DNA from: Pseudo-nitzschia pungens
Taxonomy: Eukaryota; Bacillariophyta; Bacillariophyceae; Bacillariales; Bacillariaceae
Direction: 5' to 3'
NCBI GenBank assembly: GCA_037355855.1
Contig: CM074766.1
Span: 2,108,001 to 2,172,000 of the forward strand
DNA: 64,000 nt
Made by a program: the position numbers and the translations under genes. The notes under the pieces are model-generated. The model saw nothing but the letters and a program-made list of their open reading frames with translations. It searched no databases and had not been told where the DNA came from. Position 1 is the first letter of the stretch. Each line of letters opens with the position of its first letter. This document shows, in pieces, positions 23,297 through 33,372 of this stretch.

Positions 23297-23776
23297 TGAA
23301 AGAGAATGGGTGATGACGAAACAAAGAGAAAGAGTACTCGACGAACGGAAAGCACCACAAAAACCGTGGACTGGTTTTATTTAACCATATCGATCTTTCG
23401 TACAAGATAACTCTTGTATAATTTTCATTACAATCCATCATGGCGAGCAAAAATTTGTTGTTTATCACAACACTGGTCGGTGCCTGCTATCTCATCAGAA
23501 CAATATAATTTTATGTAGGGAACGAAAGCATAATCTATCCATTTTTATTACATTATTCAAAGTTTCTTTGCACGGCATGATTCCAACTTATCCGAATCGA
23601 GATAGAGACTCGTTTCAATGAGAAATGATCAAATAACATCTGGGTACAATGACAATGACTCTTTGAAAAGTAGACGGGACCAAATCGAACGGAACTAAAA
23701 CCGTCAGTCGGAGGACCGAAAACACTCGAAAACATTTTTGCTATGCACTGGATGTGGCCGTCGATGGTTCGCATTC
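23297..23776. other. Convergent 3' spacer
   Basis: 480 AT-rich bases between two stop codons facing each other. No coding feature was seen. Confidence 0.4.
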
Positions 23777-24829
23777 TTAGGCCGTTACTTCATCGACCAC
23801 AAAAGTTGACCTGATTCGTTTCAGCTCCTTTGACTCTTGTTTCCAAACCTTTGTGCTATCACATTCTACGACAATGCAGTACAGGCGGTCGTTCATCACT
23901 GTGGCGGAGAGCAAGAATAGATCATCTATGGACAAATGCAGGAAGGGAGGTGAACATGAGACAAATAAGAGAAACGAAGGACTTCTTAAGCTGTCCCGAT
24001 CGTTTCTAAAAAGGGCAGTCTTTCTACAACCATATATCATCTGAACGCACTATAGTACAATAGGACATCGATTCCACTTACCATACGGACAAAATCCTAG
24101 ACCAAGGTTTTCCTTGCTGTCTCCACAGGTGTCGGGGGCAGCAGCCATATCGAATTCGTAATACTTCTGACTCCCCTTCGTCACAGATCTCCCGGAAACA
24201 ACATCAGCTTTGTACAATCTTGACAGTTCTTGGGGTGCATCGAGTGCCTTTGCGACACCAATAGTGGTAGCTTTTTCGAGGCGATCGGGTGTTACCTTCC
24301 CAGGGGCCTGGAAGATAGTGATACGTTTTGCTGCTTTTTTGTTTATCCCTTCCGCTCGATCGAAGTAGATTGGATCCCCATCCTTTCCATCCGACCAACG
24401 CATAGGGTATTCATAGTAGAGCTCGTATTGAGATCCTGATTTGGTGTCTTGTACATTCGTGCCATCCTCGTTCATGGCAAATGCATCCGATTCATCCCAC
24501 TTGAAACTGACTTCGCGGAATTTTACTTCGGATTCCACACCTTCTTTCAACGAGCCATCAGCATTGAACATTTTCGATGTAAGATCGCCTTCGCTCTCAG
24601 AATCGGCAAAAGCGGGTTTATTAGGAGTTAATAAAGCCATCGATGCCAACGTAGCGGGAACAAAGGTTGAAAGCAGGTCTCTTCGGGATGCGGAACAGAC
24701 AACATCGGCACCTCTCACATTACAATGGTCGACTCGTAATTTGTTCATAACATGATTGCTGTTTTGGAAACCATCGCATGTGTGAATGGCAACGCCTGCC
24801 AACAAAATTTTGATCGATAATTTCGCCAT
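23777..24829 (-). CDS. PsbP-family thylakoid lumen protein
   Basis: Two exons: 24829-24082 and 23925-23777 (intron 23926-24081, donor GTAAGT, acceptor CATAG, phase 1). The N terminus is a signal peptide ending CDGF|QN, a diatom plastid motif, followed by a transit-like stretch and SRRDLLSTF...MALL...AFA, a twin-arginine thylakoid signal. The mature protein has EVSFKWDESDAF, PIYFDRAEG, ITIFQAPGKV and KYYEFDMAA. Exon 2 supplies the usual PsbP end, DLFLLSATVMNDRLYCIVVE followed by LKRIRSTF. PsbP-like proteins act in the lumen in photosystem II assembly or function. Which subfamily this is cannot be told by eye. About 298 residues. Confidence 0.85.
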
Positions 24830-26853
24830 CCTTTGTCGAGTTTGTCTTGGATTGTCGGTGGATGCTGATTCGAGTTGATAGCACTGATTTGCAACTTAAA
24901 TTCCAGAACTGTGCAAGAATTTGAAATGATCTAATGGTATTCTGCCCTTACAATGGAATCTTTGTGCCTGATAGCAGCGACAATGAGGGTAATATTCAAA
25001 ACAACTTGTGTCGGTGATTTGACCAGCTTACAAGTTGGTATAAGAGAAGTGTGATGCTTGCTTATTACAGCTTTCTTCGGCATCAATATCCGTTTTTGTT
25101 ACGTACTCGTACCGGTAAGATTACCATGCAAGCACATTCAGTAAGATCTTACTTCGTAAGGTTACTCATCGTACGAATGCCATGATGATGGTCCCAATCA
25201 AGGATGACGCGTGTTTCATTTTGATTGAGGTTGATGACGTTCATATTGTTTCTCATACGGGCTTATCATTCGTTTTACTACTACGAACTAAGGTTTACTC
25301 GGACTTCCGTGAATACCGGTAACTTAGGAGGACTACTTTTGCTCGAACGGTAGGAGTGGTATTTTGGACAAGCACAAACTATCCCGAAGAATTTCAGGAC
25401 TCAGGAATTCATGGTAGGATAGTAATACTACTACTAGTAGTAATTACTAGTACTAGTACTTGTACGCGACAACGGAACCGTTCTACTCAGTCTGAATGCC
25501 AACCGACATCCTGAGGCAAAGAAAAATGCAGTAAGATCGAAAGAGAGATTAAGGTGAACCGTAGAACTTTCTAGTACTAGTAATGGTGCTGCTAGTAGCT
25601 AATCTTGTTGTTCTTAGTATTCCTTCTTCGTGCAGAAACAATGGTGATTTAGTAGTACTAGTAGTAATAGCAGCAGTATCATGCTCAGACGAGGGGAATT
25701 GCAATGCATGGCAATCACTCTTCTCTAATTCATGATGGCAGTTTGCTGGCTGGCTATGGTTCTTGTTGTTTAGACTCATCATTATCATTACTGCATGATG
25801 TTGAGGTTGCATTGCAACTGGAAAATCTAAAATGGCTTGTCATGTGTGGTGGCATGTTCTTGCCCCTTCCTATGGGAGTACGACGCCAAATGTTGACTTG
25901 TTCTTCCCCCAACCCATTGTTGGAGTACAACACCAAATGTTGATTTGTGTCACATCTGGGCTAGTATCAAGCACATGGTACTAGTAGTAGATGTGCATCA
26001 AAATCACCCAGCACTTGCAAGGAAAGACTTAGCAGCAGTACTAGCGTCTGAGCACTAGTATCTCCTGTGGACTCCTCTCTGTTGCCACCAGCACCTCGCG
26101 TGCTGATGTTGCTGTTATTGCTGTTGTTGTTATCTCTGCTGTTGTTATCTCTCTTGCTGATGAGCAACACACCAGCAACAAATTACTAGTACTTGTAATC
26201 CGTACGGTACGTACGTACTCTTCTATTTTTTCTTACTATCATTATCACACGAGTAATTCAACTCCTGTGCAACAGTGAACGAAAATCAAAATGATGACAA
26301 TGAAACAAGTAAGATTTTAATTACCGGTACTTACCGTAAGGTCACTAATAATGAGAGATCCACACTTGTGCGAACACGTCACCGAAGAGCTCGTAAACAT
26401 CTGCTATTCAGAGTAAAAACAAAAATTTCATCAATAAACAGATGCCTTGCATAATTGCCGTAAATAAAAATAATAGTAATAATACGAGTAGAATACCTCG
26501 ATGTTGTCGTTCAACGGTTTTGTTTGTCCTCTCGACAAGAAAAGTATTTTCTTTTACTTCGTAATTACTGTAGTAATATCAAATCGTGTTTTGAAGTGCC
26601 TTGCGGGGTTCGGGAGTTTAGATCCGGCGCTTTAATCTTCCTCATTATTGTTGACACGCATGAAATTCTTCTCTTCACACGATTTGAAAACTTCGGCATG
26701 CGCTTTCCCTCTCACAATCATCCCAGAATGAACCGCTCATGATTTCAGAACACACGTGTCTCGAACGAACGAATCCTCGTTATTTTTTTGCAGCAACCCA
26801 CACAAATCACGTATCGACATTACCAAAAGAAAGGAAAACGGAGCACCACCACC
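24830..26853. other. Large intergenic region, repeat-rich
   Basis: About 2 kb with no credible gene. It holds several of the window's recurrent words: GTAAGATTAC (25115-25124), GTAAGATCTTAC (25141-25152), TACTTCGTA (25150-25158, 26555-26563) and TACCGGTA (25110, 25314, 26322), plus ACTAGTA clusters. The last 90 bases upstream of 26854 probably hold the 5' UTR of the next gene. Confidence 0.5.
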
Positions 26854-27252
26854 ATGACAACCGATGTCGAAACAAACGATGAAAGCCCTGTCGAGGGAAG
26901 CTGTGGAGTAAACTGGAACGTTTGGACTGTTCCTCCGAAATCCGAAAGGTTCAGCACCGATGGATGGTGCAAAATGCGCGAAGACGATTCGTGGGGTTGG
27001 TACAACTACAAGAGTATCAAGAGCGTTTACTCAGTTTGTTCTGTGTATTGTTCCCTTGGCAACTTTTCCGTCTTGTCGTGCAACGCCATCTGGTGCTTGT
27101 TGTCGGTGAATTGCATGTTCTGCCTTCTGGCTTGCAACTCTCTCTTTTCCATCCTTTCGGTCAATTCATCCTTTTCCATCCTGAGCATGAACTCGGCGTT
27201 TGCCATCGGGTGCAAAGCCAAGGATTTTCAAATCTGCTTTGGAGAAGAGTAA
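26854..27252 (+). CDS. Small protein with hydrophobic nine-residue tandem repeats
   Basis: From the ATG at 26854 (context ACCACCATGAC) the protein has about 132 residues. The first part is polar with a Trp-rich patch (WNVWTVPPKSERF, WCKMREDDSWGWYNY). From about residue 60 it becomes a tandem array of nine-residue units of the form N-[SAC]-x-[FW]-[SCA]-[IL]-L-[SA]-[VMC], for example NAIWCLLSV, NCMFCLLAC, NSLFSILSV and NSSFSILSM, ending CKAKDFQICFGEE. The period, alternating small polar and large hydrophobic side chains, suggests a stacked beta-solenoid rather than a membrane helix (inference). No family is recognised. An in-frame ATG at 26788 would add 22 residues. Confidence 0.65.
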   Translation: MTTDVETNDESPVEGSCGVNWNVWTVPPKSERFSTDGWCKMREDDSWGWYNYKSIKSVYSVCSVYCSLGNFSVLSCNAIWCLLSVNCMFCLLACNSLFSILSVNSSFSILSMNSAFAIGCKAKDFQICFGEE

Positions 27253-27326
27253 CGTGCGGTACCGCAACTAGTCATAGACGGGAGTGGCGATGGAATGGAG
27301 ATTGAAAGCGAACAAGCAACGATGAT

Positions 27327-27350
27327 TCAGTCAGTCAGTCAGTCAGTCGT
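27327..27350. repeat. (CAGT)n microsatellite
   Basis: About six CAGT/TCAG units directly upstream of the MITE-like palindrome and downstream of the nine-residue repeat gene. Confidence 0.75.
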
Positions 27351-27386
27351 CGAGTGACAGGAAGCCAGGAGGACACTCTACTGTGC

Positions 27387-27481
27387 TACTACAAAATTCC
27401 TATCAGGTGTCCCCCAGTTCTACATCCCCAACTACTCATTTCTACGGAAGCCGGGGGACAGCTGATAGGAATTCCGTAGTA
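27387..27481. mobile_element. MITE-like palindromic element, copy 1
   Basis: Ends TACTACAAAATTCCTATCAG and, inverted, TACTACGGAATTCCTATCAG form terminal inverted repeats that continue through GGTGTCCCCC / GCTGTCCCCC to give a nearly complete 95-bp foldback. A related copy lies at about 63293-63387 in the opposite orientation. It encodes nothing. It could be a Tc1/mariner-derived MITE or a structured RNA gene; only the repeat itself is seen. Confidence 0.75.
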
Positions 27482-27646
27482 CTCGGGTTATTCGACAGCA
27501 CCTATCTCCTACCACGGATCATCAAAACAACAAAAAATACTGTAACTTACCTAAGTAAAAAACTTTACCGTACGGGACAAAGCACGACGGGACGAGCATG
27601 TTGCAACATAATTTTTTTTAAAAAAAAAACAGACGGTGGATGCGGT

Positions 27647-27868
27647 TGTTTAAGGGCTTTTAACGTTCGTTTCAATTGGTAAGTCACAGGCCACGATTTT
27701 CGTACACAGTTTTGGATAATTCCATTTTACTAAAATTATGTTTACTTCTGATTCTTATCATCTGATTTCTGGATCTAACTTCAACAATTCTGAATCTTTT
27801 CATGACTTCATCTCATAAGACTCATTTTTGTGCATTTCTGAATCACGTATTCAATTTATCTTCAGACA
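27647..27868 (-). repeat. Copia 3' LTR
   Basis: 222 bp, TG...CA ends, apparently identical to the copy at 32893-33114. A short purine tract adjoins its inner edge. Confidence 0.93.
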
Positions 27869-27891
27869 GTCTCCCAAATTTATTACGTTAT

Positions 27892-30800
27892 TCAGTCTGA
27901 TATCAAGTCACTCCAGAATTCATAGTACTCTTCGTACGCTCTAATTGCGTTCAATGTTGTCTCTCTATTATCGTCTCTTTCTCTTGACATTGCTGCAATA
28001 AAGTATTCATCTTCTCCATACAGTTTGGATCCGTGTCTCTCAAACAGTGGTCCATTTAGGTTCTTAGTGAAGATATCGCTTGTCATGTCATCGCCACTCT
28101 TCCAAACAACCTTTATTATTCCGAGTTCTTTTAGATCTCTTAAGAAATATTGCTTGACTTCAATGTGCCTTGTCCTTCCGGCTACAGACCAGTTATTGCA
28201 GAAGTCCACACATCCTTTGTTGTCTACTTCTAAAATCATTGGAGTTGCTATCGTCAATTGTAGCCCTGTCATGATCCTCCATATGTACATCATGTCCATC
28301 GCGCATTGTACTGCAGCGTAGAGTTCGGCTTCCATAACTGATAATGCAATAATTGGCATCATTTTTGATCTGCACGTTACAGGGGCTCCATTGAGCCAGG
28401 TTGACCATCCGTTTACGCTGTAGCGTGTCTCGTCTGCTGCGTATTCGGAGTCACTCATTCCCTTGAGCTGAAACATGAATCCTTTCATTCCGTTCCATTT
28501 CTCCTTCGGCGCTAGAGTTAATCCTCTTCTTGGCGTTCCAATGCAGTATTTCATGATTCGTTGCAATGCTTTCATGTGGGACTTACGTCCTTCGGTCATA
28601 TACCTTGAACAGTCTCGTACTGCATTTTGTATCTCCACTCGTGACCATCGCATCATGTGCAGCAGTACTGCTGTTGCCGATCGATATTCTTTCTGCTGTT
28701 CATGATCGAGTATCGTGTCTTCCGGTCCTTCACCCTCTTTCTTAAGCGTACTACCTCCTTCTGCTGGTGTTCTAGGCGTCCCTCGAATCCAGCTGGTATC
28801 GTATTCGTCTTCAAAGCGTTTAATCTTAACCGGTTGAGTCAGTCGGACTGTTCTGTTTAATCGGTCATGCTCTACTTGACATCCAACATACTCGTTCATT
28901 TCTCCTACATCCTTACAGTCAAAAAGACTCTTCAATCGGTCCCTATGCTCCTTAACCAGCGCATCGGGGCCCATGATACAAAAGTCATCCACCCAAAGCA
29001 GCATTATCAGCAGTTCTCCCTGTTCCCATTTATAGAACAGACATGGGTCTGCTTTGTTAACTGTCATCTGGGTTGCCGTCATCGCTTTTCGCGCTTCTCG
29101 CCAAAACTGCATGGCCGCTTGCTTGAGACCGTAAAGGGTTCTCATTAATCTCAGTACCACTTAAGATGGATAATACTTCTGGAACCCATCGGGGACCTTC
29201 ATAAATAAGCGCTCTCCATTCTGAAAGCGTCCGTTAAGGAATGCTCCCTCCACATCTACTATCCAAGCAAGCCATCCTGCCATTGCCATTAAAATAAGGC
29301 ACACCCGAATGCTTATATCGCAGATTACTGGGGCTGATGTGTCTGTTGAGTCGTAATTCAATCCGTCAGTCTGTTTAAATCCTCTCGCAGCCACTCGCGA
29401 TCTAACGACGCCATTCGGTTTCATCTTGTGTGCCCAAGTTGAGTCTATTACTTCATCTTCTGGACGCAGATTGTCAATATCTTCTTCAACTACCACACCG
29501 TATTTAGTAAGTTTGGCATGTTCAGTATCGATCCCTTCGATGAATTTATCCTTGTGTTCACTTTCCATTGCCTCCTTGTAATTCATAGTCCTCAGGTCAG
29601 CAGTGTTCTCAAACGCCGTTCCCGTTGCTCCGACCAGTCCGACCTCATAGTTGGCGGCTTCGGTCGTTGGGGTATTCACGCTGAGCAGATGTAACTCTGA
29701 TAAGTTCTGCATCCGTTTGAGAAACAGACGCTCAATTTGAATTTGTTGCATTGCCAAATTGGCTATTTCTTTTGACCCTTTCTTCATAGAGGCATATACG
29801 AAGTCTGGATTCTGCGTTGACGCAATTCGTCTTCCAGATCGTCGTGGTTCTTTGTTGTAGTCTCTCTCAACTTCTTGTTCTTCTTCTTCTTGTTCCTCTT
29901 CGGGTTCTTCTTCAGAACCGTTAATTCCTTCGTTGTGACTGTTGTCGTCGCCAGTATTCTTCATATCAGCTTCAAATCGGACGACCTTATCTCGCTTTTC
30001 TTCGCCGTTAGCGATATTCGAATTGTCGGGCTGTTGTGATCCGTTCTTCTTCTTCTTCTTCTTTCGCCCGCTCTTTGCGTAGTGGAATTCCTCGTTAAAA
30101 TTATCGAACCAGTCGCGTTCGAGTCTCCCAACCCCGGGCTCATCAGGAAAGTACATTCTCTGTAACCACACTACATCCCTGGTGTAGTATACCACGTTGT
30201 TGATCGGATCGTACATCTGATAACAATCCCCTTCGTGATTTGGACAATATCCACCCATCATACATGTAACTCCACGATCGAAGACCTTCGCAGTGGTGTC
30301 TGTTTTAGTCTTCACGACACCGGCTTCTCCGAAAGTCCGCAGATACTTGGCAAACCTTGGTATCTTTCCATTAAACCATTCTATCCGGGTTTTCTTTACA
30401 CCCTCTTTGTTAACCACAACTAGCCAGTCCAGGTTGCATGAGGTCTCGCACGCCAGCGGAAACACCCTGTATCGGTATTTCTCTGGCACGTTCGCATACG
30501 AGCACATTGCTCTGGCTTTGTTGCATATGGTAAAGATACCTGTTTCGGCTGGAGAATTCTGCCATGGGGAATCTCTTCCCGTATACTCAACATCGATGCT
30601 GAATTTCCATGCTTCTGATCGCATTCGTTGTTCGAGCATTTTGTTCTCCCCGGCATTGTCCATTCGAATAAATTCGCATTTGTTGCCCTTCACCGCCCAG
30701 TTGTGCAACAGCTTGCATGTTGCTTCAACCATATCATTTTTCTTGCTAAACCATCTGATAAACCTGCATGTTGAAAACTCGTCGTGAATCAGTCTCATAT

Positions 30801-31281
30801 GTGGTTTAGCCACAAACGGCGTCTTATCGTTTGGGTCCTTGTTCTTTGGGTTCTTCAGCGAACTTATGTCAAGGTACAATCGCTGTCCGGCTTTATCGGC
30901 CTTCTCGTGATCGCCATCGCTGGGGATATTCTTTCTTTTGGCTTTCCCTTTTGCGCAGTGTTCACATTTCTTCAAGTTTCCTTTAGATAATATCCATCCC
31001 CTTGCTTTAGCTCCGGCACGTGTTTTCTCTTCATCGGGATGTCCCAGGAGTACATGTGCCTTCTGTATAGTCATCTTGGTTCCTTCCGGTGAGAACGCTG
31101 CAAACTTTGCTTCGGGCTGTACCCGCCGTCGGAAGTAACCGGCCCATACGCAACTTGTTGGTGTTGATATTTTGATGTCGAAGCGAATCTGTTGCTTTCC
31201 TTTAATTAAACTCCACCTTGTGTCATTGTTATTGCCGTTGATTCTCTCACATTGGTGGCTCCGCGCCCGCTGTACGAGCAT
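27892..31281 (-). pseudogene. Copia pol: integrase, reverse transcriptase, RNase H with in-frame stop
   Basis: One frame runs from the zinc-binding integrase N terminus (LLGHPDEEKTRAGA, then CEHC) through the DDE core (YLDISSL, MDNAGEN, SPAETGI) into reverse transcriptase (DVEGAFLNGRFQ, YGLKQAAMQFW, WVDDFCIMG) and RNase H (EVDNKGCVDF, TRHIEVKQYF). The frame is the same on both sides of a TAA at 29161-29163, between KYYPS and VVLRLMRTLYGL. A single base change would remove that stop. The start of this frame is not an initiator; the polyprotein should enter from protease, whose C-terminal part appears to be missing. Not translatable as read unless the stop is bypassed. Confidence 0.88.
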
Positions 31282-31720
31282 GTTTGTGTTGCTCCGGTAT
31301 CGAAAACAAACACATTGTCATTGTAGAGTAGGTCCCATTGGTCCGGAAACTTTTCGATCCGTCCGGACAGAACATCCTCTTCAACCCTGTGGAGCTTCTG
31401 TTCTTCATATGTGCGGACCCTGTCCTGGTCGGATGACATTAAATACATTTCCCCCGGATTACCCTGTCGACCTCTTCCATTCGTGAGATTCGCCAGGTTT
31501 AATTCTTTTCTTCTTGCCGCAGTTAGACTCGAGGTCCAACCTTCCGGACGCTTGTCGGCATTTTCGGAGCGTTCAAAGCATCCGGCGTCAGGGTTCTTAT
31601 GTTTCTTCTTGCATATCGGGCATCTTTTGTTTGCATTGTTGCCTCCTGTGATCCCGCCGCTATTGTTATTGTTATTGGATACTGTGGCCGTTGATCCTGG
31701 TCCAAAGGAGAACCGGTCGG
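31206..31720 (-). pseudogene. Copia protease region, shifted frame
   Basis: After the gag zinc knuckle the likely reading moves to another frame through an Asn-rich stretch, NKRCPICKKKHKNPD, and NVFVFDTGATQTCSY, the DTGA aspartic protease active site. It stops about 30 residues after DTGA, shorter than a Copia protease, and the next segment (WSLIKGKQQIRFDI) lies in a third frame. The two frame changes are in the opposite sense to those in host genes. This suggests an internal deletion. Confidence 0.7.
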
Positions 31721-32842
31721 TTCTCCATTAGCGCGTTTTGGGCAATTGTATGCCTTATGATTTTCCCCACCACACCAGAAACACAACATCTGTTTGTTCC
31801 ACTTGTCCCGTGGATCCTTGTTGTTCTGTGCGAACATCATCGATATTTCTGGTCCTTTATCTGAACTGTTCGCAGCGTTGTGTGCCATGTAGAGCTCGTT
31901 CCCTAGTTCCTGGAGCTTCTCCAAGACGACGGTTCCGTCCTTCTCTTGTTCGAGTTCAATCAGTTTCTGAGTATATGGTACCGTATATGGGTCTCGTGAT
32001 CCGTTGATCAGCTGGGCTATTAGTTCATCGTCACTGGGTTGACAGGATCGATGTCGAAAAGCCTTCCTGAGCTTGTACAGTCGATAGAACTGATCATCTG
32101 GGTGTTCCCCTGGGTTCAGCACCACTGTTGCTTTCTGCTTGTCTAAGTCCAACCTGTCCAGTCTGCTGGACCCTCGGTACATCTTATTCAGATCGGCCAG
32201 AACGAGCCATATTCTTCCGCTTGGCCATTTGTTTCGCTTCTGCAGATCATGTTGGTCATCTGATGCCTTGGTGGTACAGGACTTTTCAATGATTGCTTCG
32301 CATCTCCAAGCTTCTGAGAACGCTGTTCTCAGGTCTGCTAATGCCCTTTCATTCATCTTGAGGAGTTTCTTCTGTCTCTTGGTCATGTCAATAGTATACA
32401 CCCCATCCTCCGGCATCTCTGGATGGATTTCAGGTTTGTTTACTGTCGAAAACTTTGCTCTCATGCCATGAGCAATCCACTTTGTCATGAATGCTTCGAA
32501 GTTCTCCCTCTTATCATCGAACTTCGGTATGTACTTTTCGCTACTCATACTCGATAGTTCGTCAAAACTGTCAGTGTCAAACGATTCTGATCCACTTAGA
32601 CTTGAATCCCACTCGCTACTTCCTTCACTTGAGGTGTCAGTGCTCCAGTCCAGACTGTCTTCTTCTTCGGAACTTGTTAGATTCTGACGTATGGATTCGC
32701 TTCTGTTTGATATGCTCGGAATCGACTCCGTGAATTCGGCTTCGCTCTCGTAGAATACAATCTCCTCGTCGAATTCGGTTTCAACGATTGCTGGTCTATT
32801 GGCTTGGTCTGACTCTGCTATTAGTCTGGCTTCAGTGCTCAT
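31523..32842 (-). CDS. Copia gag with CCHC zinc knuckle
   Basis: 439 residues from ATG 32842. The acidic N terminus is followed by a gag helical region (LVLADLNKMYRGSSRLDRLD, FYRLYKLRKAFRHRSCQ) and the zinc knuckle CFWCGGENHKAYNC (C-x2-C-x4-H-x4-C). The last about 60 residues probably belong to an out-of-frame extension, because the neighbouring frame continues more sensibly into protease. Its function would be the virus-like particle shell of the retrotransposon. Confidence 0.85.
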   Translation of the reverse strand: MSTEARLIAESDQANRPAIVETEFDEEIVFYESEAEFTESIPSISNRSESIRQNLTSSEEEDSLDWSTDTSSEGSSEWDSSLSGSESFDTDSFDELSSMSSEKYIPKFDDKRENFEAFMTKWIAHGMRAKFSTVNKPEIHPEMPEDGVYTIDMTKRQKKLLKMNERALADLRTAFSEAWRCEAIIEKSCTTKASDDQHDLQKRNKWPSGRIWLVLADLNKMYRGSSRLDRLDLDKQKATVVLNPGEHPDDQFYRLYKLRKAFRHRSCQPSDDELIAQLINGSRDPYTVPYTQKLIELEQEKDGTVVLEKLQELGNELYMAHNAANSSDKGPEISMMFAQNNKDPRDKWNKQMLCFWCGGENHKAYNCPKRANGEPTGSPLDQDQRPQYPITITIAAGSQEATMQTKDARYARRNIRTLTPDALNAPKMPTSVRKVGPRV

Positions 32843-32892
32843 CCGATGATGTAGTTAGTAGCTCTCCTTGAGTATCTAGATACTTGCAAGTA

Positions 32893-33114
32893 TGTTTAAG
32901 GGCTTTTAACGTTCGTTTCAATTGGTAAGTCACAGGCCACGATTTTCGTACACAGTTTTGGATAATTCCATTTTACTAAAATTATGTTTACTTCTGATTC
33001 TTATCATCTGATTTCTGGATCTAACTTCAACAATTCTGAATCTTTTCATGACTTCATCTCATAAGACTCATTTTTGTGCATTTCTGAATCACGTATTCAA
33101 TTTATCTTCAGACA
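32893..33114 (-). repeat. Copia 5' LTR
   Basis: 222 bp, apparently identical to the 3' LTR. It should contain the element promoter. The internal leader between it and gag is only 50 bases and includes the palindrome TATCTAGATA. Confidence 0.93.
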
Positions 33115-33167
33115 GCGGTTTCGTGCACCCCGTCAAGGTGTGAAGACACAAGACACACACGTGTATG

Positions 33168-33344
33168 TGCCATACCCCGGGTCTACTAGTGATTTAGAAA
33201 GTAGTAGTGATATGCAAATTGTGAGAGCTATTGATTAGTCTATTGCTATTGCTTTCCGGCAGTCTCCTGTATTCGGCGATAAGGAGACTCGCTAATCGTA
33301 ATCCAATCACGAACGGATTCGTGACTGTATTCCGGTGCACGGCA
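33168..33344 (-). repeat. Gypsy 3' LTR
   Basis: 177 bp, apparently identical to the 5' copy. A short purine tract (GGAGGA) lies at its inner edge in the sense direction. Confidence 0.94.
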
Positions 33345-33372
33345 TGCTCCTCCATGGTACTGTTACAATTGG

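Larger units (their letters stand above)
27647..33114 (-). mobile_element. Complete Copia-type LTR retrotransposon (CoDi-like), coding region damaged
   Basis: Two 222-bp LTRs (27647-27868 and 32893-33114) read the same throughout by eye and begin TGTTTAAGGG, ending CTTCAGACA. The 5-bp target duplication GCGGT flanks the element (27642-27646 and 33115-33119). Sense is minus: a purine tract (GGGAGAC) abuts the left LTR, and gag lies next to the right one. Gene order is gag, protease, integrase, reverse transcriptase, RNase H, as in Copia. Identical LTRs mean recent insertion, although the coding region is broken. Confidence 0.93.

Noticed and set aside
27301..27481. CRISPR-like array at the CAGT repeats and foldback element
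   Set aside because: The repeats are an ordinary microsatellite and one palindrome; no spaced repeat-spacer structure, and the genome is eukaryotic.
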